Shown here piece after piece: positions 22,201 to 35,635 of a stretch of 64,000 nt of DNA. Position numbers and translations under genes: made by a program. Position 1 is the stretch's first letter, and each line of letters starts with the position of its first letter. The notes under the pieces are model-generated. The model ran no database searches, was not told where the DNA came from, and worked only from the letters and a program-made list of their open reading frames with translations. The DNA comes from Zeugodacus cucurbitae (lineage: Eukaryota; Arthropoda; Insecta; Diptera; Tephritidae). The DNA lies in contig NC_071668.1 in NCBI RefSeq assembly GCF_028554725.1, positions 24,344,501 to 24,408,500 on the forward strand, given 5' to 3'.

Positions 22201-22573
22201 CACTTAAGTCTGGATTGTATCATTAAAATGTTTGAAAAAGGAACTTAAGTCGTAATAGGTTAAACATTTTGTGAAATTTTTCGTCTCAGGTGATTTTTGT
22301 AAATGCTCTTACTTGACATAAGCGGATATTTTTTTCTAAAATCAGTTTGGAAGAAGCACTTATTTCCTTTAAACTTGGTTTAAAATAAAACTGTTGCGGT
22401 TAGTCGAAGATAGTTAACTGGAAAATCATAAGAAATCATGACCATTTTATGTAATGGTCCTATTTCTTTTTAATATGTATTAACAAAAGTTTTGTTAACA
22501 GTTAAATGTGTTTTCTCGCTCTCCTGTAAAATTTGGTTTTTAGACTTAAGCGGGTTTTCCAAAAGTCCACAGA
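22201..22573. repeat. right subterminal copies of the TIR motif
   Basis: ACTTAAGTC occurs at 22202-22210 and 22243-22251 (the second preceded by GAAAAAGGA), and GACTTAAGCGGG in the right TIR (22543-22554). A degenerate relative, ACTTGACATAAGCGG, lies at 22312-22326. Confidence 0.6.
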
Positions 22574-24189
22574 TATATGGTGTTAATCTCGCGATTATAA
22601 ACATTACCTAGTGATCTCTCGAAAAAAATAGAAACTAATTTCAAAGTAGTTTAAGTTGACAGCAAAGCTGGACCTAGCTCATATGCCCCGTTGAGTAGCC
22701 AATTAAGAAAACTGCCTATACAGTGGCTTTTAAACTGTGCCCGCATGCATGCATTATCCCTTAGTTTACAAATACAAATGCGTTGACCGTGAAGAGCACT
22801 CATACACACTAACAGAAATTCAAATTTGGTAAACTATTCGCTATACTGTTGATTCCTGGTATTTGCCGATTTGTATAGAAGGCAGTATGACGTTTATGGT
22901 TTGGTCTGCAATTCAAATTATTTATGAATGTCAAATTTTTATATATTTTGCTCGTACACTACCCTTTGCGGTAGACTCGTTATGAATGTTTTGACAGTTG
23001 GCATTTAAACGTTTTTATTCGCAAGGAAATTGGTGTGCGGGTTTTGAGCGCTAGCTAGATTTTTGAACCCAACGCAAAACTATTGAGGGAGTTTTAAGGG
23101 AATTGCTAAAATTTGGATTTTTCAAATTTTGGCAAGTTTTTTTCTCTCTTGAGATATCTGCGAATTCTTTATAAACAAAATTGGTCATAAAACTAAATTT
23201 ATGAAATTAACTGACATAAAAATATTATTCATACCGATTAATGTCTATGATATTAAGTCAATCTGAAGACTGAATTACTGAAACGTATCATATTCTAATA
23301 TGAGTTTGAAAGGAAAAAAATCAAAATTTTAATCCTTTCTATTAAGAAAATATTTTTTTAAATGCAGCTTATCCATAATATTTGGCTTCATCCGACTACA
23401 ACACGTCCTTACTTACCGTGTATACTATTTACATATATAAACTCAATATTATTTGCTTTGAAAGCAGCTTTACGGGATGGGAATTTTATTCATAAAATGC
23501 ATATTTTTGTAGTTTGAATGGAAAATATAAACGTTTTGTTTATATGCATGTATGCGTACGTGCCTTTGAAATGCATTTCAATGCCAACCGACCGACTGAA
23601 TGAACGAATGAATGAAAGAATGAAAGCGCAGGCTGGCAAAAAAAGTTGAAAGGCAAAAATATACAAACTGTTGGCTTTTCAATAAGCTCACATAGAGTTT
23701 TGACTCGGCCAGGGCTATTAAAATCGCGTAGATTTGCGACAGCTGTAACGTAGGTGGCGTTTATACCAATCATACACCGGTAAAAGCATAAAAACCACAC
23801 AAGAATAATAATTATGAATAAATCTATGAAATGGTTGACAAACAACATAACGTTATTAAGGCGTTTTTAGCTTTATGCGGAAATAAAGCGAGTGAGGACG
23901 GATATAGCAAGGGATTTGTGTGAAGCTGTGTGCCCTTATTACGGTATTGATCCGATTTATTGTGATTAGCTCGGTAGTTTAGATAATTCTTTTGAATACC
24001 ATTATTCTGACGATAAATCTGTGTTTAGTATTATCTCTTCATTGAGAGATCTGCTATACCTTTGTAGGACCCCCAGAGGGTACACTTTTCCAGCCTGCTG
24101 AATGGTAGTGAAAGCGTAACACCAAGAGATGGCGAACCCGATGATGACGATGGAACTTTTAGACCTGGAAAATCTACAATTGCAATTTA
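22574..24189. other. intergenic, no gene seen
   Basis: AT-rich sequence. The 102-codon minus-strand frame at 23540-23848 overlaps a GAATGAATGAA simple repeat and shows no domain. Nothing else is supportable. Confidence 0.5.
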
Positions 24190-24360
24190 TTTTACTAGTC
24201 CTTTCTCGACGTACCAAAACTAAACTCTACAACTTCCTCTTGATTCCCGTCCTGTTTTATGGTGCAGAAGCGTGGACTATGTCGTCATCCAATGAAACGG
24301 CGGTACAAGTTTTCGAGAGAAAGGTTTCGCGGAAGATGTATGGTCCTTTGAACATTGAAC
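24190..24360 (+). pseudogene. non-LTR retrotransposon RT C-terminal fragment
   Basis: The frame contains LSRRTKTKLYNFLLIPVLFY, then GAEAWTMSS and VFERKVSRKMYGPL. This is the block downstream of the RT palm in 'endonuclease-reverse transcriptase' type non-LTR elements. It matches the same block of the minus-strand fragment at 43430-44395 (LSRRTKTELCKSL, VFERKVSWKIYG). Only about 60 residues survive; no YADD motif, start or 3' tail is seen. It is a 5'- and 3'-truncated relic. Confidence 0.75.
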
Positions 24361-27300
24361 GGAAGTACAATTTCTATATCCAACCTTATTTAGTGTAACC
24401 GGTATGTAAGTATTGCAAAATTAATGTCATTACTGAAAATTCTAAAGAAATTGATTTTATTTTTGGAGGATAAAGTGTCAATTTCTCAGCAGACCGAAAT
24501 TACATTTAGTATCATATTCTAACTCGACCGAGTATGAACGGTATATAGAAAGAAATCGAATGAATTGGATGAAAAGGTACTCAAATTAATTTAAACCATC
24601 GGCCTCGTCCACTATTTTCGCTCTTTCCTTTTCCTCCGTCTTCGCTTAGAATTTTATCCATAAATTTAATAAAACGTTTTTTGCAGACAGTTTACTGAGT
24701 ATGCGAGAAGGAAATATTTGAAGATTTAATAAAAAAAAAATTGTCGCCGTTAAAGAAAATTCTGAGTTTGTCATTAGAGGATTAAGCATTTATGACATAT
24801 GGACATGCAAACCGACAAACTGACATGCATATGTACTATTACCAATTTAACACTGAAATGAATCTGCCTTGGTATAAACTAATACGGTATTATACACAAA
24901 TCTTGCGGTTAAATGCTAAACTACACGTAAATTTATTTTCGAACTAATTGCATTTTGTAGATTTTTCTTTGCTTACAAAGTAGCCGTCTAATTGAATATA
25001 TTAATACAAATTAGTCAATTAGTGGTTGAAGATTTTGACTTTTTGGCTAATCTTGATCTTCTCTTTGACGGAATAAATATTGAAATTTGCACTACTTTTT
25101 CATTTATTTTCTATTTGCAATCATGCAATCAAGTTAGGTAAATACAGTAAATTAGGCAAGTTTTAGGTTTGGTAATAAATGTTTAACACACGTTTCGTAG
25201 TAGTTGCCTACAGATGCATACTTAGCTGAATATTTTTTTTAATTTTCGCTATTTTTAACTATCGTGGGTTATATATAGATCTTATGCGATAAACTTAGTT
25301 TTTATTAATATGCACTACGATGGTACCGGCATGCAGAGGGCTAGATATGAAGAGTGAGGAACGATAACTATGAATTTTTGTAACAAATCATATGATAGCT
25401 AGTATTTCCACTTAATTTAATTGAAATATTATTAAGACGATCAGAACGGTGAAAATCATTTCATTGAACTTAACCGAACATATAGCAAATATATGCGGTA
25501 GCAAGTCGACCATTGTATGGGTATCCTTGTATTCGGTGGGGGATCACTTGCGATCACTTTACATTATGACATTGGAGCAATTATTATTTTATTAATTATA
25601 ATTTATTTGCTTATAGAAGTTATGGCCGCGTATAGCACTAAAAATATTGACGCCAGGGGATAATAAGTGGATCAGTTCAAATGTTGGGTAATAGGTGCGC
25701 TACCTCCTACTTTTCTACTAGTTAGAAATATGTATACTATACATGAACTGATAGAAAAGTATAAGAAAATGTATTCAGGATGAATAGAGGGTAGGTTAGG
25801 TTATGCTAGGTCAAGGGGTAGATCTCCACATTTACAGAGAATCTTACTTGTGACATCCAAATACTCCTAACGGATCGACAAAGCACTTGGACTCTGCTAT
25901 AAAGTTCTTAAGTCTGTAAATTTCGATTCCAGTCACTTCGCTGGGTACGCCGAGTTGTTTTAACCTTAAGGCCCTTGGAGACAATCAAATAAAGTAATCA
26001 AATTCTTAAGTGTATTGGTGTCGTCGGCTTTTTTTTGGCTACACTTATGCTACGCAGATCTGTTGTCGGCTCTGCTTGATGAAAATCAAACATTTTTGAT
26101 ATTTTAATTTGACGGATTACAAAAATTTGATGATTGACAACAAAAGCTCATTTGCCTTCTGACGTTCAACATGGACGGAAATAAATTGCATATTGCGGTA
26201 TATTGAACGCAGCAAAGTTAGCATTATGAGACAATAAAAATTAAGCATATAGTAATCAGGATGGGAAGAGGAAGCAATAGGAATTTATTTTAGAGATTTT
26301 GTTTTAAAAAATTATAATTTTTAAATAAAATTCAAGCAGATGCCAATAAAAGCATAGCACCAACCGATGTTTACATGACAACCGAACGCACTCAGAGCAA
26401 ATATAAAATGATGCTTGACGTGTTTATTTGAACGTTTGGGGGCAACACACGAGTGAACATTACTCACACATTATTTGATCGTCTCCAAGGGGCTTCAGTA
26501 TGGTGAATGTTGGACTTTGTAGGAGAAGCTTGCAACTAAGCAACTAGCGTCTGAATTGATTCCTAATATCACCGCAAATGTGTCTATTGCACAGTGTCCA
26601 GTAAACCCCTCCAATGATTGAATAGGGGGTAGTGGATTTTTAAATTCGGTGTATTATTCTCTTGACTATGTAAAGCATTTATCTCATAAACCGTGTGAGT
26701 TTTTTCAACCGAATTCCGTTCAAGGGATTCACATTCACTGCGTGGTAGTTCTCCAAAGAATAACGTCATAAACGATAAATTTGTGCCTTCGATTCACCAT
26801 TTCTCTGATCGCTATCTTTTCATGCTGTTCTCTTGTACAAAAATTACATGTAAAACCAGACAGACAGTGTGTTATAACAACTATCTTCAATGCTACCAAG
26901 TCCGTTTTAATTTTCATCAGACCCGTCGAAATAATTCAAACTCTTAAAATAACTTAAACTTAAACTCAGCAGATTCTCATTTATATAATTTTATTACTCA
27001 TATTTGGAATTTATCATTAAATGCAATGAAAAAATGGATAAAATTCCTTTTTTCGGGAAGATTAAATTCAATGGAGGCGTTTATATTTTATTTATTTACA
27101 ACCTGAAATTTCTTTCAACCATGTGCAGTAAGAGCGCGTATACGAGTAGCCTTTGCTGTTGCAAATACAGCGATCCAATAACCGGATGAAAATTTATTTA
27201 AAAGTACGCATACAAGTAAAATGAAAAGTTCGCGACAAGTTTGGCCTTTTACTCAATAAAGTGGTGTGAAAAGCGTCAAGTGGTTTCCATTTTCAGTAAT

Positions 27301-28134
27301 CAAACGCAGTACTTCTTTCTACCAACGCAATGCAATTTGAATTTACTTGTAAAGTTACAGTGGAATGGTTTGTCGATATTAGTGAATGTAACATATTCCA
27401 GTGCTAATATATAGACTATATCGTTAGCAAAACTACGGAACTTTTTAAATTCGCGACTAGTGCAGGCATCCTAAAAGATGGCTACTCCTCACTAACTACG
27501 TGGTGGCACTCCATCTGGTATCGCCAGTACCAAAACTGGTCCACGTGTGGTTTATTGGCCTACTAGACTAACCTAACGTAATCTATTATAGAAAAGTGTT
27601 CTGAGTTCGGGACTACTTATTGGTGGGTCTTGAGTTCAAACCCCAGCTGAAGTGATATACTTTTTTTCTATGATCTTTCATTAGTCTTTTGGTCCTCATC
27701 AAGTAAGTGAATAATGCCTAGTTCTTATATAGAACTGATGAGTTAAGTATGCGCGATTATAGATTCTATTGGACTACAATCTATAGATGAATTGGGAGGC
27801 AGAATCTAACGAATCTGAAGAAAATATAATTTGTTTTAAAATGTTTAACACTTGACAATGTATTTGGATTGTGCTTGATACCTTAGTAAATTTAAGACGA
27901 ACATATTTGGTCGAATACAATCATAAATATATCATAACATTGCGAATAAGAAATAGTCGGTGCCCTTTTCGGCATTCTTATAAAAATGTTGGCCATTAGT
28001 AGAACATTTTTTCGAAATCTCTCCAAAAGCCCTCATAAATTTTTTATTCTTTTTGTGAATTACAGTCTTTATAAGACTAATGTCGGGGACTAAGGGGTAT
28101 CAGTGACTGGACTGAAAGCGGTGGGTTTTGCAGA
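24361..28134. other. long intergenic stretch, no gene seen
   Basis: AT-rich with only short chance frames (about 60 codons). A GGTTAGGTTATGCTAGG tract at 25790-25810 resembles fly dispersed repeats with GGTTAGG runs. A sequence near 27600-27660 with GAGTTCAAACCCCAGCT resembles a tRNA B-box but has no convincing A-box. No feature is firm. Confidence 0.45.
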
Positions 28135-28265
28135 ATGAAACATGATTTTGTGTAGAGTACATGGAGAGCTAAAAGAATTCCATAAATATGAGCGTTTATT
28201 TGATACAAAATCTTTTGATCAGCAAATCTGTTTGACATTGAGACAAGTCGCTTCTCAACAACTAG
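28135..28265 (+). repeat. dispersed repeat pair, copy 1
   Basis: Matches 30898-31045 in the same orientation: GATTTTGTGTAGAGT(A/G)CATGG, then AATATGAGCGTTTATT and 'TTGAGACAAGTCGC'. Function unknown. Both copies can be read as LCRVHGELK..., but the frame breaks in this one. Confidence 0.6.
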
Positions 28266-30897
28266 ATGTAAGTGCTTACAGTAAATAGAGAGAGAATAGG
28301 TTTCCAGTGAACCCGAAAAGATAATGGAATTTACGAAGTGTGCGATCCTTTGATGCCATATGAAAAGAGTAGTTGAAAAGAGAAAATAGGGATCAATCCA
28401 TTAAAAAATCATTTCGTATTACTTACAAAATCTAATAAAGTCCATTAGTAAATCTTGTGACGATCAGCCTTCATAAAATTGCTGGACTAAGGAGGATAGA
28501 ATTAATTGTTTATGTAGTTCGACAATTTCGAACTTTGGTTTCGAAAAGTGGACCAAAAGCAACTAGAAACTATCACTATCAGCTAATAAAAAACAGCTCT
28601 CAAGAATTTATTTTTCACTGATCGAAAGTCTGACGAACCACATTGTAACTGATTGAGATTCCGAATTGTATTTTTGAAACACCACATCGTACCGTAAAAA
28701 AAAACATTGCATCAGTTCACACATATGCAAATATAAATATATTATAGACCTTTACATTTCAGTGTTATTGGAGTATGGACTTTTTTGAGGTATCGAATGG
28801 ACACAAGCTGCCAAAGCGATATACACGACTAACAGTGCGTGCAGGTATGCTGTTTTTGCTTCACATATGCGTAAGTATGCCAAAGCATATGCATGCGTGG
28901 GTGTTTGTCCATACAAATGGCCGTACGAATAGTTGACTTTTCGCAGCATGAAATGTCTCCCTGGCTTTTGTGATGTTTGCAAACATATGCCCACACATGC
29001 AAATTTATTTGGTTGTATATTTACATGAGCATACATGCAGGCTTATATATAGTATATACCTACATACAAACATATATATATATCCGTAGTTGCATGCATT
29101 AAAGGACAAAAAAACAACAACAAGTTTTTACGCGCCGCAAACGAATGCAAATGCTCAAAGAAACTTTTGCTGGATCTGGTCAACAGTTGCGTCGCTTTTT
29201 CAGCCTTTGTGTATGCTACAATGCCCACATAGCCAGTGATGTATTGTGGTAGTACGTACCTTGCGCCGCATTATATTATTTGGAGGTGATACTGGTTGTT
29301 AATGCAACTCGATGTAATGATTTTATAGTATCTTTTAAGATGTCTCCTTAGTACAAAGGAAGTGTATCAATATGCTTCACTCAACAAAAACTTGTTTCAC
29401 TACAAAAACCAATATATTCTATGGTAATCGAATCATTCTCACCCACTTTTGTCCACTAGTTCATATGTTATAATGTTGCACATCCTGCACATCAACCTCT
29501 ATGTTCTAGAGGAACTTATGGATTGTTCTTATTCAATTTTGATACTAAATCACAGCTTCACGAGATGTCATTAACCAGATGTTAACCGATATATACGATA
29601 AAGAGTGAACCTGATAATCTTACATTCGGTATAGAGGAGAGTTGTTGGTGTTTGATACATATATTTTATATTTCAATTAGCTTTGGCATTCAAAATGACA
29701 TAATATTTGAAGTGGGTGTGGTTTTACACTGACTTTGAAAGTCAACATGTAGACCTTTTTCATGTAGACCTTCTGTGTGCCATTAGTTTTCAATTAAAAA
29801 GTTCGGGCATTAGTCGTTAGAGAGTTGTGATTTTCTTGATTGAACAATATAACATAACATATAAATATCACCACAGTTGATTCCTTCCTTTTTAAACCAG
29901 TCTTGCCATAACCGTTAAATCTGAGCTGTGGAACTAGTGCTTCAGCAGACTGTACCCATTTTTTTACTACTGGGATAATTTCAAACAAATATATTCACAC
30001 ACGGATTGCATCATGTACACACGGGACAGCGAATATACCGCTTTGCCTGACGTTCGCTAAAAAGATTTCTGGATGCATGTGTACAGTGTCATACTCTTGA
30101 TTTTGTACAGTGTCATACTCTTCTCTTTTACTTTTGTCACTTCTATTTAAGGTTTTTAGTTGCAAAAAGACTTGTTGGTGTCCCTGCGTTGAGCTGTTTG
30201 ATTCCAGTGTTACAATTTCACTTTTTTCATCGTAGAACCCTTTTCGCCTTTCTTGCTTTGGATTTTCGCATATCGCATCAACAGATATGCCCAACATCTA
30301 TATATGTTCATCTATATAGGCACGTTGTAGTAAAAGCAACAAGTTTGCAACTACCTTACAACTAGTAAGATCAGAAAGTCCAATTGGTTTCCAGATCGTG
30401 TCTTCATAAAAGAAACTTGTGTATACTAGTATGCTGATCCTTCTTCCTGATCCTTACTTTAAAAGCTTTCATGCCATTCTATCAAAAGGACCAGTTGATG
30501 GTGTTCAAACAATTTTTAAGCTATGTACATAAAGCCTCGAATGGAATCCCATCAAATAAACAAAAAAAAAAAATAATGGACCGCCCTCTTTTTAGCCCTT
30601 AGATTAGGGTATATCCCACTTTACAGTATGTCTTCGAATAATAATAACTTTTGGACCAGTTCTATTGAAACAGCTCTTTCCAGTTCTTTTTCTCAGCAGT
30701 TTGTAGTTTCATTACTTGTATGTGCATTTGTATGTTTTGCGGTACTTTGTTGGTTACAGTTACAGCTTCTAACACGTTTTGTCGTAATTTAATATGAATT
30801 GAAAGTAGTAGCCTTTGACACATTAGAAACTCAAACATACTGTTCCTATGGATTCTTGCATTTAAAGCACTTCGCTCCATTTCAGACAGTAAAAAAC
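28266..30897. other. intergenic, no gene seen
   Basis: Short AT-rich frames (94, 61, 100 and 108 codons) show no domain, signal or splice structure. A tandem 'CAGTGTCATACTCTT' pair lies near 30085-30120. Confidence 0.45.
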
Positions 30898-31045
30898 TGT
30901 GAAACGTGATTTTGTGTAGAGTGCATGGAGAACTCAAAGGATTTGAAAAATATGAGCGTTTATTCGATAGAAAACTTTTGGTCAGCAATCAGGCTGAATT
31001 GAAAATGTGTTTGTTTGGTATTGAGACAAGTCGCGACTTAATGGA
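30898..31045 (+). repeat. dispersed repeat pair, copy 2
   Basis: Second copy of the block at 28135. It is open as ILCRVHGELKGFEKYERLF and on through 'LCLFGIETSRD'-like sequence for about 60 codons. No family is recognised. It could be a fragment of a degraded transposon ORF or a non-coding repeat. Confidence 0.55.
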
Positions 31046-34000
31046 GATAAAAATTCTAAGAAAGCATATTCGCTTCTTATGCGGTCATATGTAGAAATTC
31101 AATCAAGTGAGGAAATTTTTGACTGTCAGAGACGAGCTCAACCAACTCACGACATCCAGTTTTAGACCAAGTATCCTCTGGTCCAATCATCCGTTTAGAG
31201 GCGAGCTATAGTTTTTTAGGCTAGCTATAGTAGTAGTGCTTAGGGTTTGGGACTCTTTGCATGAATAGAAATGATAAATCGAACAGGGCTCCGGGTGCGA
31301 AACCCACCTTTTGATGACTATCTTTGAAAACGTTTCTAGGATCACGATTTGAAAGCATGTTCCTGGAATGACCGGTCCTTTAATTGGGAAGATGTCGCTG
31401 ATCAGCTGTTTTCGGCGAAGAAGAAGAAGATAAGTCCATAAAAAAGAATCCGTTGAATTGTAGAAATGAGCAAGGAATCTACAAACAAGTTACTAAGTAC
31501 CGCTTACGAGGTTCTATTGATTAAATTAGTAATCCTTGGATCTTATAACTATCAGAGAGACATTGATCAACAAACACCAATAAACCTAAATGGCAGGAGC
31601 AATGTAACTCAATCGGTTAGACAATATAACAGTTTAGGAGACAGCTTTGGATGTTTGAGTGAACTATAAGTTGTTTGATCCTTCAGATTAATAGGAACCA
31701 AAGCTCGGAGCTTGGTCTCAGAGCCTGCAGACTACAGTTGAATGAGTGCCAGGTCAGAGTGCAATCTTTAACTCTTGGTTTTAATCGAATATATACATAC
31801 ATACTCTTAGATCAGAACAAAATGTTTTATATATTTAAGGTTAAAATATTTACTGAAGTGCAGTTAAAGTTAGTGAATACTAACTAATCACAAAACTACA
31901 TTTAATTACACCGCTGTGGTTAAACTAGAACATGAAAGAGCTTGTCAGAGGCTTCTTCTTTATTTCGTTTTTAACTCCACCTTCTCAACTTCTCTAACAC
32001 CACTGCTTGAATTCTCGCAGGAATAATTTTCGTTTGCCAAACAAAGCATAAAATGACAAGCCAAGAGCGTTAATAAAACAATAAAAAAAGAAGGTGGGCG
32101 CTTTGTGGGCGTGCTGCGTTTGTTGGTAACAGAGTTGCATGTAAGAAACAACAAAGCGTACCAACTGTGACCACTAATTATGCTACGTTGTAGTCGGGAA
32201 TAAAGAATGCGAAGAAAGCAACAAAGGTTTATTGGACGAGAAGACGCGAAAACCAAAGAGGAAGCAGTACAAAAAAAATTATATCAAAGCAACGCGTGCA
32301 AAGCATAAGAAGTGAAGAAAGCGGTCGAGCTGTAGCAGGTAAGCGAAGACAGTGTCTCTGCATGTTCATAAAGGAAATATTTGGTGACATACTCCTTGGC
32401 ATGCCCACAACTGGCAGACGTACATACATACATAATTTGGTGGTTGTGGTGGTAGTCCTTTGTCAAGTCCATTAATTATGGCTAGTTTGCACATTTAATT
32501 AACTAAGCGACACCCGCTGAAGGCGTGTACTTCTCCTTGTTCAATGTCAAGACACATTGCACATACCAATGAAGCAGCGTAGCTGAGATAGCTATCTAAA
32601 TAAATAGAAATGCAGCTAACGATACAAGTGTAAATTAATTTGTGGCAGCTAGAACATGCTTGTACTTATCAGCTTAATTTTTATAGACACACGTAAATTT
32701 GCTTATATAGGGTGCTATTTAGAGTTACGACATTTCTCAGAATTATAGCTGTCAAACCAACTGTCATCAGAAGCACTTGCGTTTGACATTTCTGTCCTAT
32801 GCTGACATTCTCAAAAGAAATTGGAGACGAGATCCAGATACAATCCAGATATGGAACACTATTGAGTTGAATCCACAAGGCAGCTGAAGGAAAGGCCCAC
32901 TCGCACTAATCTGGTGGAGAAATTTGTAAATCGAATTACCTAAGGTCCAAAAAAATGTATTAAATTTAGGAGGCTAGGCCAAGATCGTAATAGGTAATAT
33001 TATTCTGCTCTCTCGTGAACCCATATACATACATATATTTTCAATTAAAGTCCTCTACATCTAAAAATACACCCTTTATATGTCCTTTATACTCGTACAT
33101 GTATTTTGTCATTGTATTGTATTCATTACTTTTTTTGTTTTTTGTATAAACATAAGTTGAAGCTTGTGTATTAATATTTCATTTGCCCGCGAACGCCAAC
33201 CAGCATACAAAATAACTGGACACTTTGCCAGCGGATGTGTTCAATTAACTTTACAACATCATGCATCACTCATACGCCGCCATGAGTGACAGCTGAGCAA
33301 CGGCTAAGCGCAGCCAACTCGTTGATCAACAAAAATGTGACAAAACGTAAGAGCGCCAACGAAACAAAAAAAAAAAAAAAACAAATGGGAAAAAGCAAAT
33401 TTATCGCATGTGAAATTTTTCGGTTTATCTATCGACCTCTTTAAGCTGATCATTTTTGGTAACTGCAACGGATGGCAAGAGATTTACTTTGACACTACTC
33501 CACCTTTTTCACTCTTTGTGCTCGTGTGCACAAACGGACCAATCAATTTCGCAGCACTTTCCGGTCTTCCTTCCTTTCATTCGCTTTGTTGCGATTTTTA
33601 AAACCCTTTCAAATACATATCTACATACATTCTTACACATACATACTCTTCACATACAAATATAAACACTCGTGTATTATGTGTATATCTGTGTGTGTGT
33701 TTGTGTACTTGAATTATTTGCAAAGTTTTCGATAACACTATAAATTCATGCAGCGTCATCCCTAAGTTCCAAATTGACGTTAACCACAATGTGGTGCATG
33801 CTGCATGTCGGTCTCGTTGCATGTGCCGTCATGTGGTCAGGGTGACCTATTAATCTCGCATGGCGTACTCTTTCACAAAATATTCGTATGCAACACTTGA
33901 GTGATGGCATCACACAGTGCATCAGTATGCATAACGCAGTGGTGAGTATGGCTCTGGAACGTGGGTTGCTCAAAAAGTAAGTTGTCTGTAGGTGCTTGCA

Positions 34001-35261
34001 ACAAAACTTTATATTTATTTGTAAATATTTTTCGATATAAACTCTATCGAGTGTAATGTTTTCGCTGTAACGGTCCTCCAGCATTTTGACACCGGTTCGA
34101 TCAATTGTGAAACTTGGAGGTCTTCAAAATTTGTGTTTCCACCGTCCGCGCTTCCTCGTCACTTTTTGAGTCTGGAGAACTGAAGACTACTTCCCAGTGT
34201 AATTCCTACAATTTATCGGTCATATTACAATCTAAATAAGCCGTAGCGATGCCTTGGTGCAAGCCTTTCTTTGTCATGCCAATGCTAACTCACCTCATTT
34301 AATTTTACCAGCTTCCAATAAAATGTGTCGAATCTATCCCTCTTGTTGCCTTTCTGAAAGGAGTACATCCTTTATGCTAGCACCATAAAGAAGAGGGTTA
34401 AGATATATTGCTCGTGACGCTATCTCTAGCTCAAATCAATAACTTTTCAGTTCATATAATACGAGGTAGGATAAGTTACATTTAGTCCACAAAAAAAAAA
34501 AAAAAACGAAATTTTGGGAAAAGTCGCGTTTAATTTTAACCTTTAATTTTAAACCTAGTATTGACTTATCACGATACCCTTTGGAAGTATAGTGGAGCTC
34601 TGAGACCGGTGTTTACCAATGGGTCCATGTGACAGTAGTGGAAATTCCTTCAGATTACGTTTAGACCACAATAAAACTAGTTAAGTGAGCTCTAGGTTGA
34701 TCTTGCTATCCGGAGTGTCCGCGGCGTGTCCGTGTGGGAAATGACCAATGCGGTACAACTAGTACGATTCAACTGAAAATTTGATATTAACCACGAGAAT
34801 GTACTACACATTAGTAAATTGATCTGCCTCGTACAACACTGTTTTCAATCGTCAAAGTACTTCTGATAAGAGTTTTTCCAGCGCAACAATTTTTATCACC
34901 ACAATGCAAAAATAAGAAGTCGTAAGAAGCTAAGTATGTTATATGATGATTGCGTTGTTTCAGTTGGAGAAATACTTAAGTATAAACAATTTTCTGAGTA
35001 GTTAATTCCTTGACATTAATAACTTTACCTTATTCGATGCACAATTCGTTGGAATTCGTGAAAGCTTATCAGAAGTAAATAGTCGTATTTCTTAGAAGTG
35101 ATAACAATCGAAATGCCGATATGGCTTCAAACATATTTCATAGCGCCAAGTGCTGGTTGATTTCGACTTATCAACAACTTCAGCGATTTTTCATATATTT
35201 ACTTTTTCCTTATATTTTAGTATAAGCTGCTTCATATCCGATGATATTTGTTTAGAACTCA
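31046..35261. other. long intergenic stretch, no gene seen
   Basis: Contains poly-A tracts (33369, 34490) and CATACATA/GTGTGT microsatellites near 33620-33720. Short frames on both strands overlap one another and the simple repeats. No coding sequence, RNA gene or mobile element could be supported. Confidence 0.5.
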
Positions 35262-35635
35262 TTTTTATACTCTCGCAACAAGTGCACTCTCTACATTGGA
35301 TATGTGGCATAGTCCGTTGAAAACTAGCCGAAATCGGACTTTGACTTTTATAGGCCCCAACGAAAATTTTTGGTAAATCTCTCAGATATTCTAAAGTGCA
35401 TGCTGCATGTATTCCTAATAAAAGTTTGCCTCTGTGCCAAAATTGGGCAAAACCAATACTTCCTCAGGCCGTACGCGTTCTGGAACCAGCTTCCATATTC
35501 TATTCATAATCATTGCCATTATTCTAATGGAAATACGAGACGAATTGTGTGTTATCTTAATTACATTCAATAAATAAACTGAGAGAGTATAAAATGCTCG
35601 GTTACATCCGAACTTAGCACTTCTTACATATTTGT
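35262..35635 (+). repeat. dispersed non-coding repeat, copy E (internally deleted)
   Basis: Starts TTTTTATACTCTCGCAACAA and ends 'GAGAGAGTATAAAATGCTCG', then TCCGAACTTAGCACTTC. Only about 370 bp remain. The central GGGCGTGG blocks are gone and 'GCCGAAATCGGACTTTGAC' is kept. Confidence 0.75.

Larger units (their letters stand above)
19213..22573 (+). mobile_element. apparently intact DNA transposon with 31-bp TIRs, superfamily not assigned
   Basis: A perfect 31-bp inverted repeat bounds it: 19213-19243, beginning TCTGTGGACTTTTGGAAAAC, and 22543-22573, its exact complement. TA lies on both sides (19211-19212, 22574-22575). If the element starts at CTGTGG instead, the duplication is ATAT; the sequence alone cannot decide. 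Inside are a two-exon gene for a DDE-like protein with no stop, a TATAAAAG box (19535) and AATAAA (22177). Copies of the TIR motif (GGAAAAnCnnCTTAAGTCG) recur in both subterminal regions. Length 3.36 kb. Identical TIRs and an open gene suggest recent activity. Confidence 0.85.

Noticed and set aside
23540..23848. 102-codon minus-strand frame with hydrophobic start
   Set aside because: It overlaps a GAATGAATGAA simple repeat and has no recognisable domain; the hydrophobicity follows from AT-rich composition.
27594..27665. tRNA-like or SINE-like sequence with GAGTTCAAACCCC
   Set aside because: Only a B-box-like match is seen. There is no A-box at the right distance and no acceptor stem. The similar GGGTGCGAAACCCACC near 31285 has the same problem.
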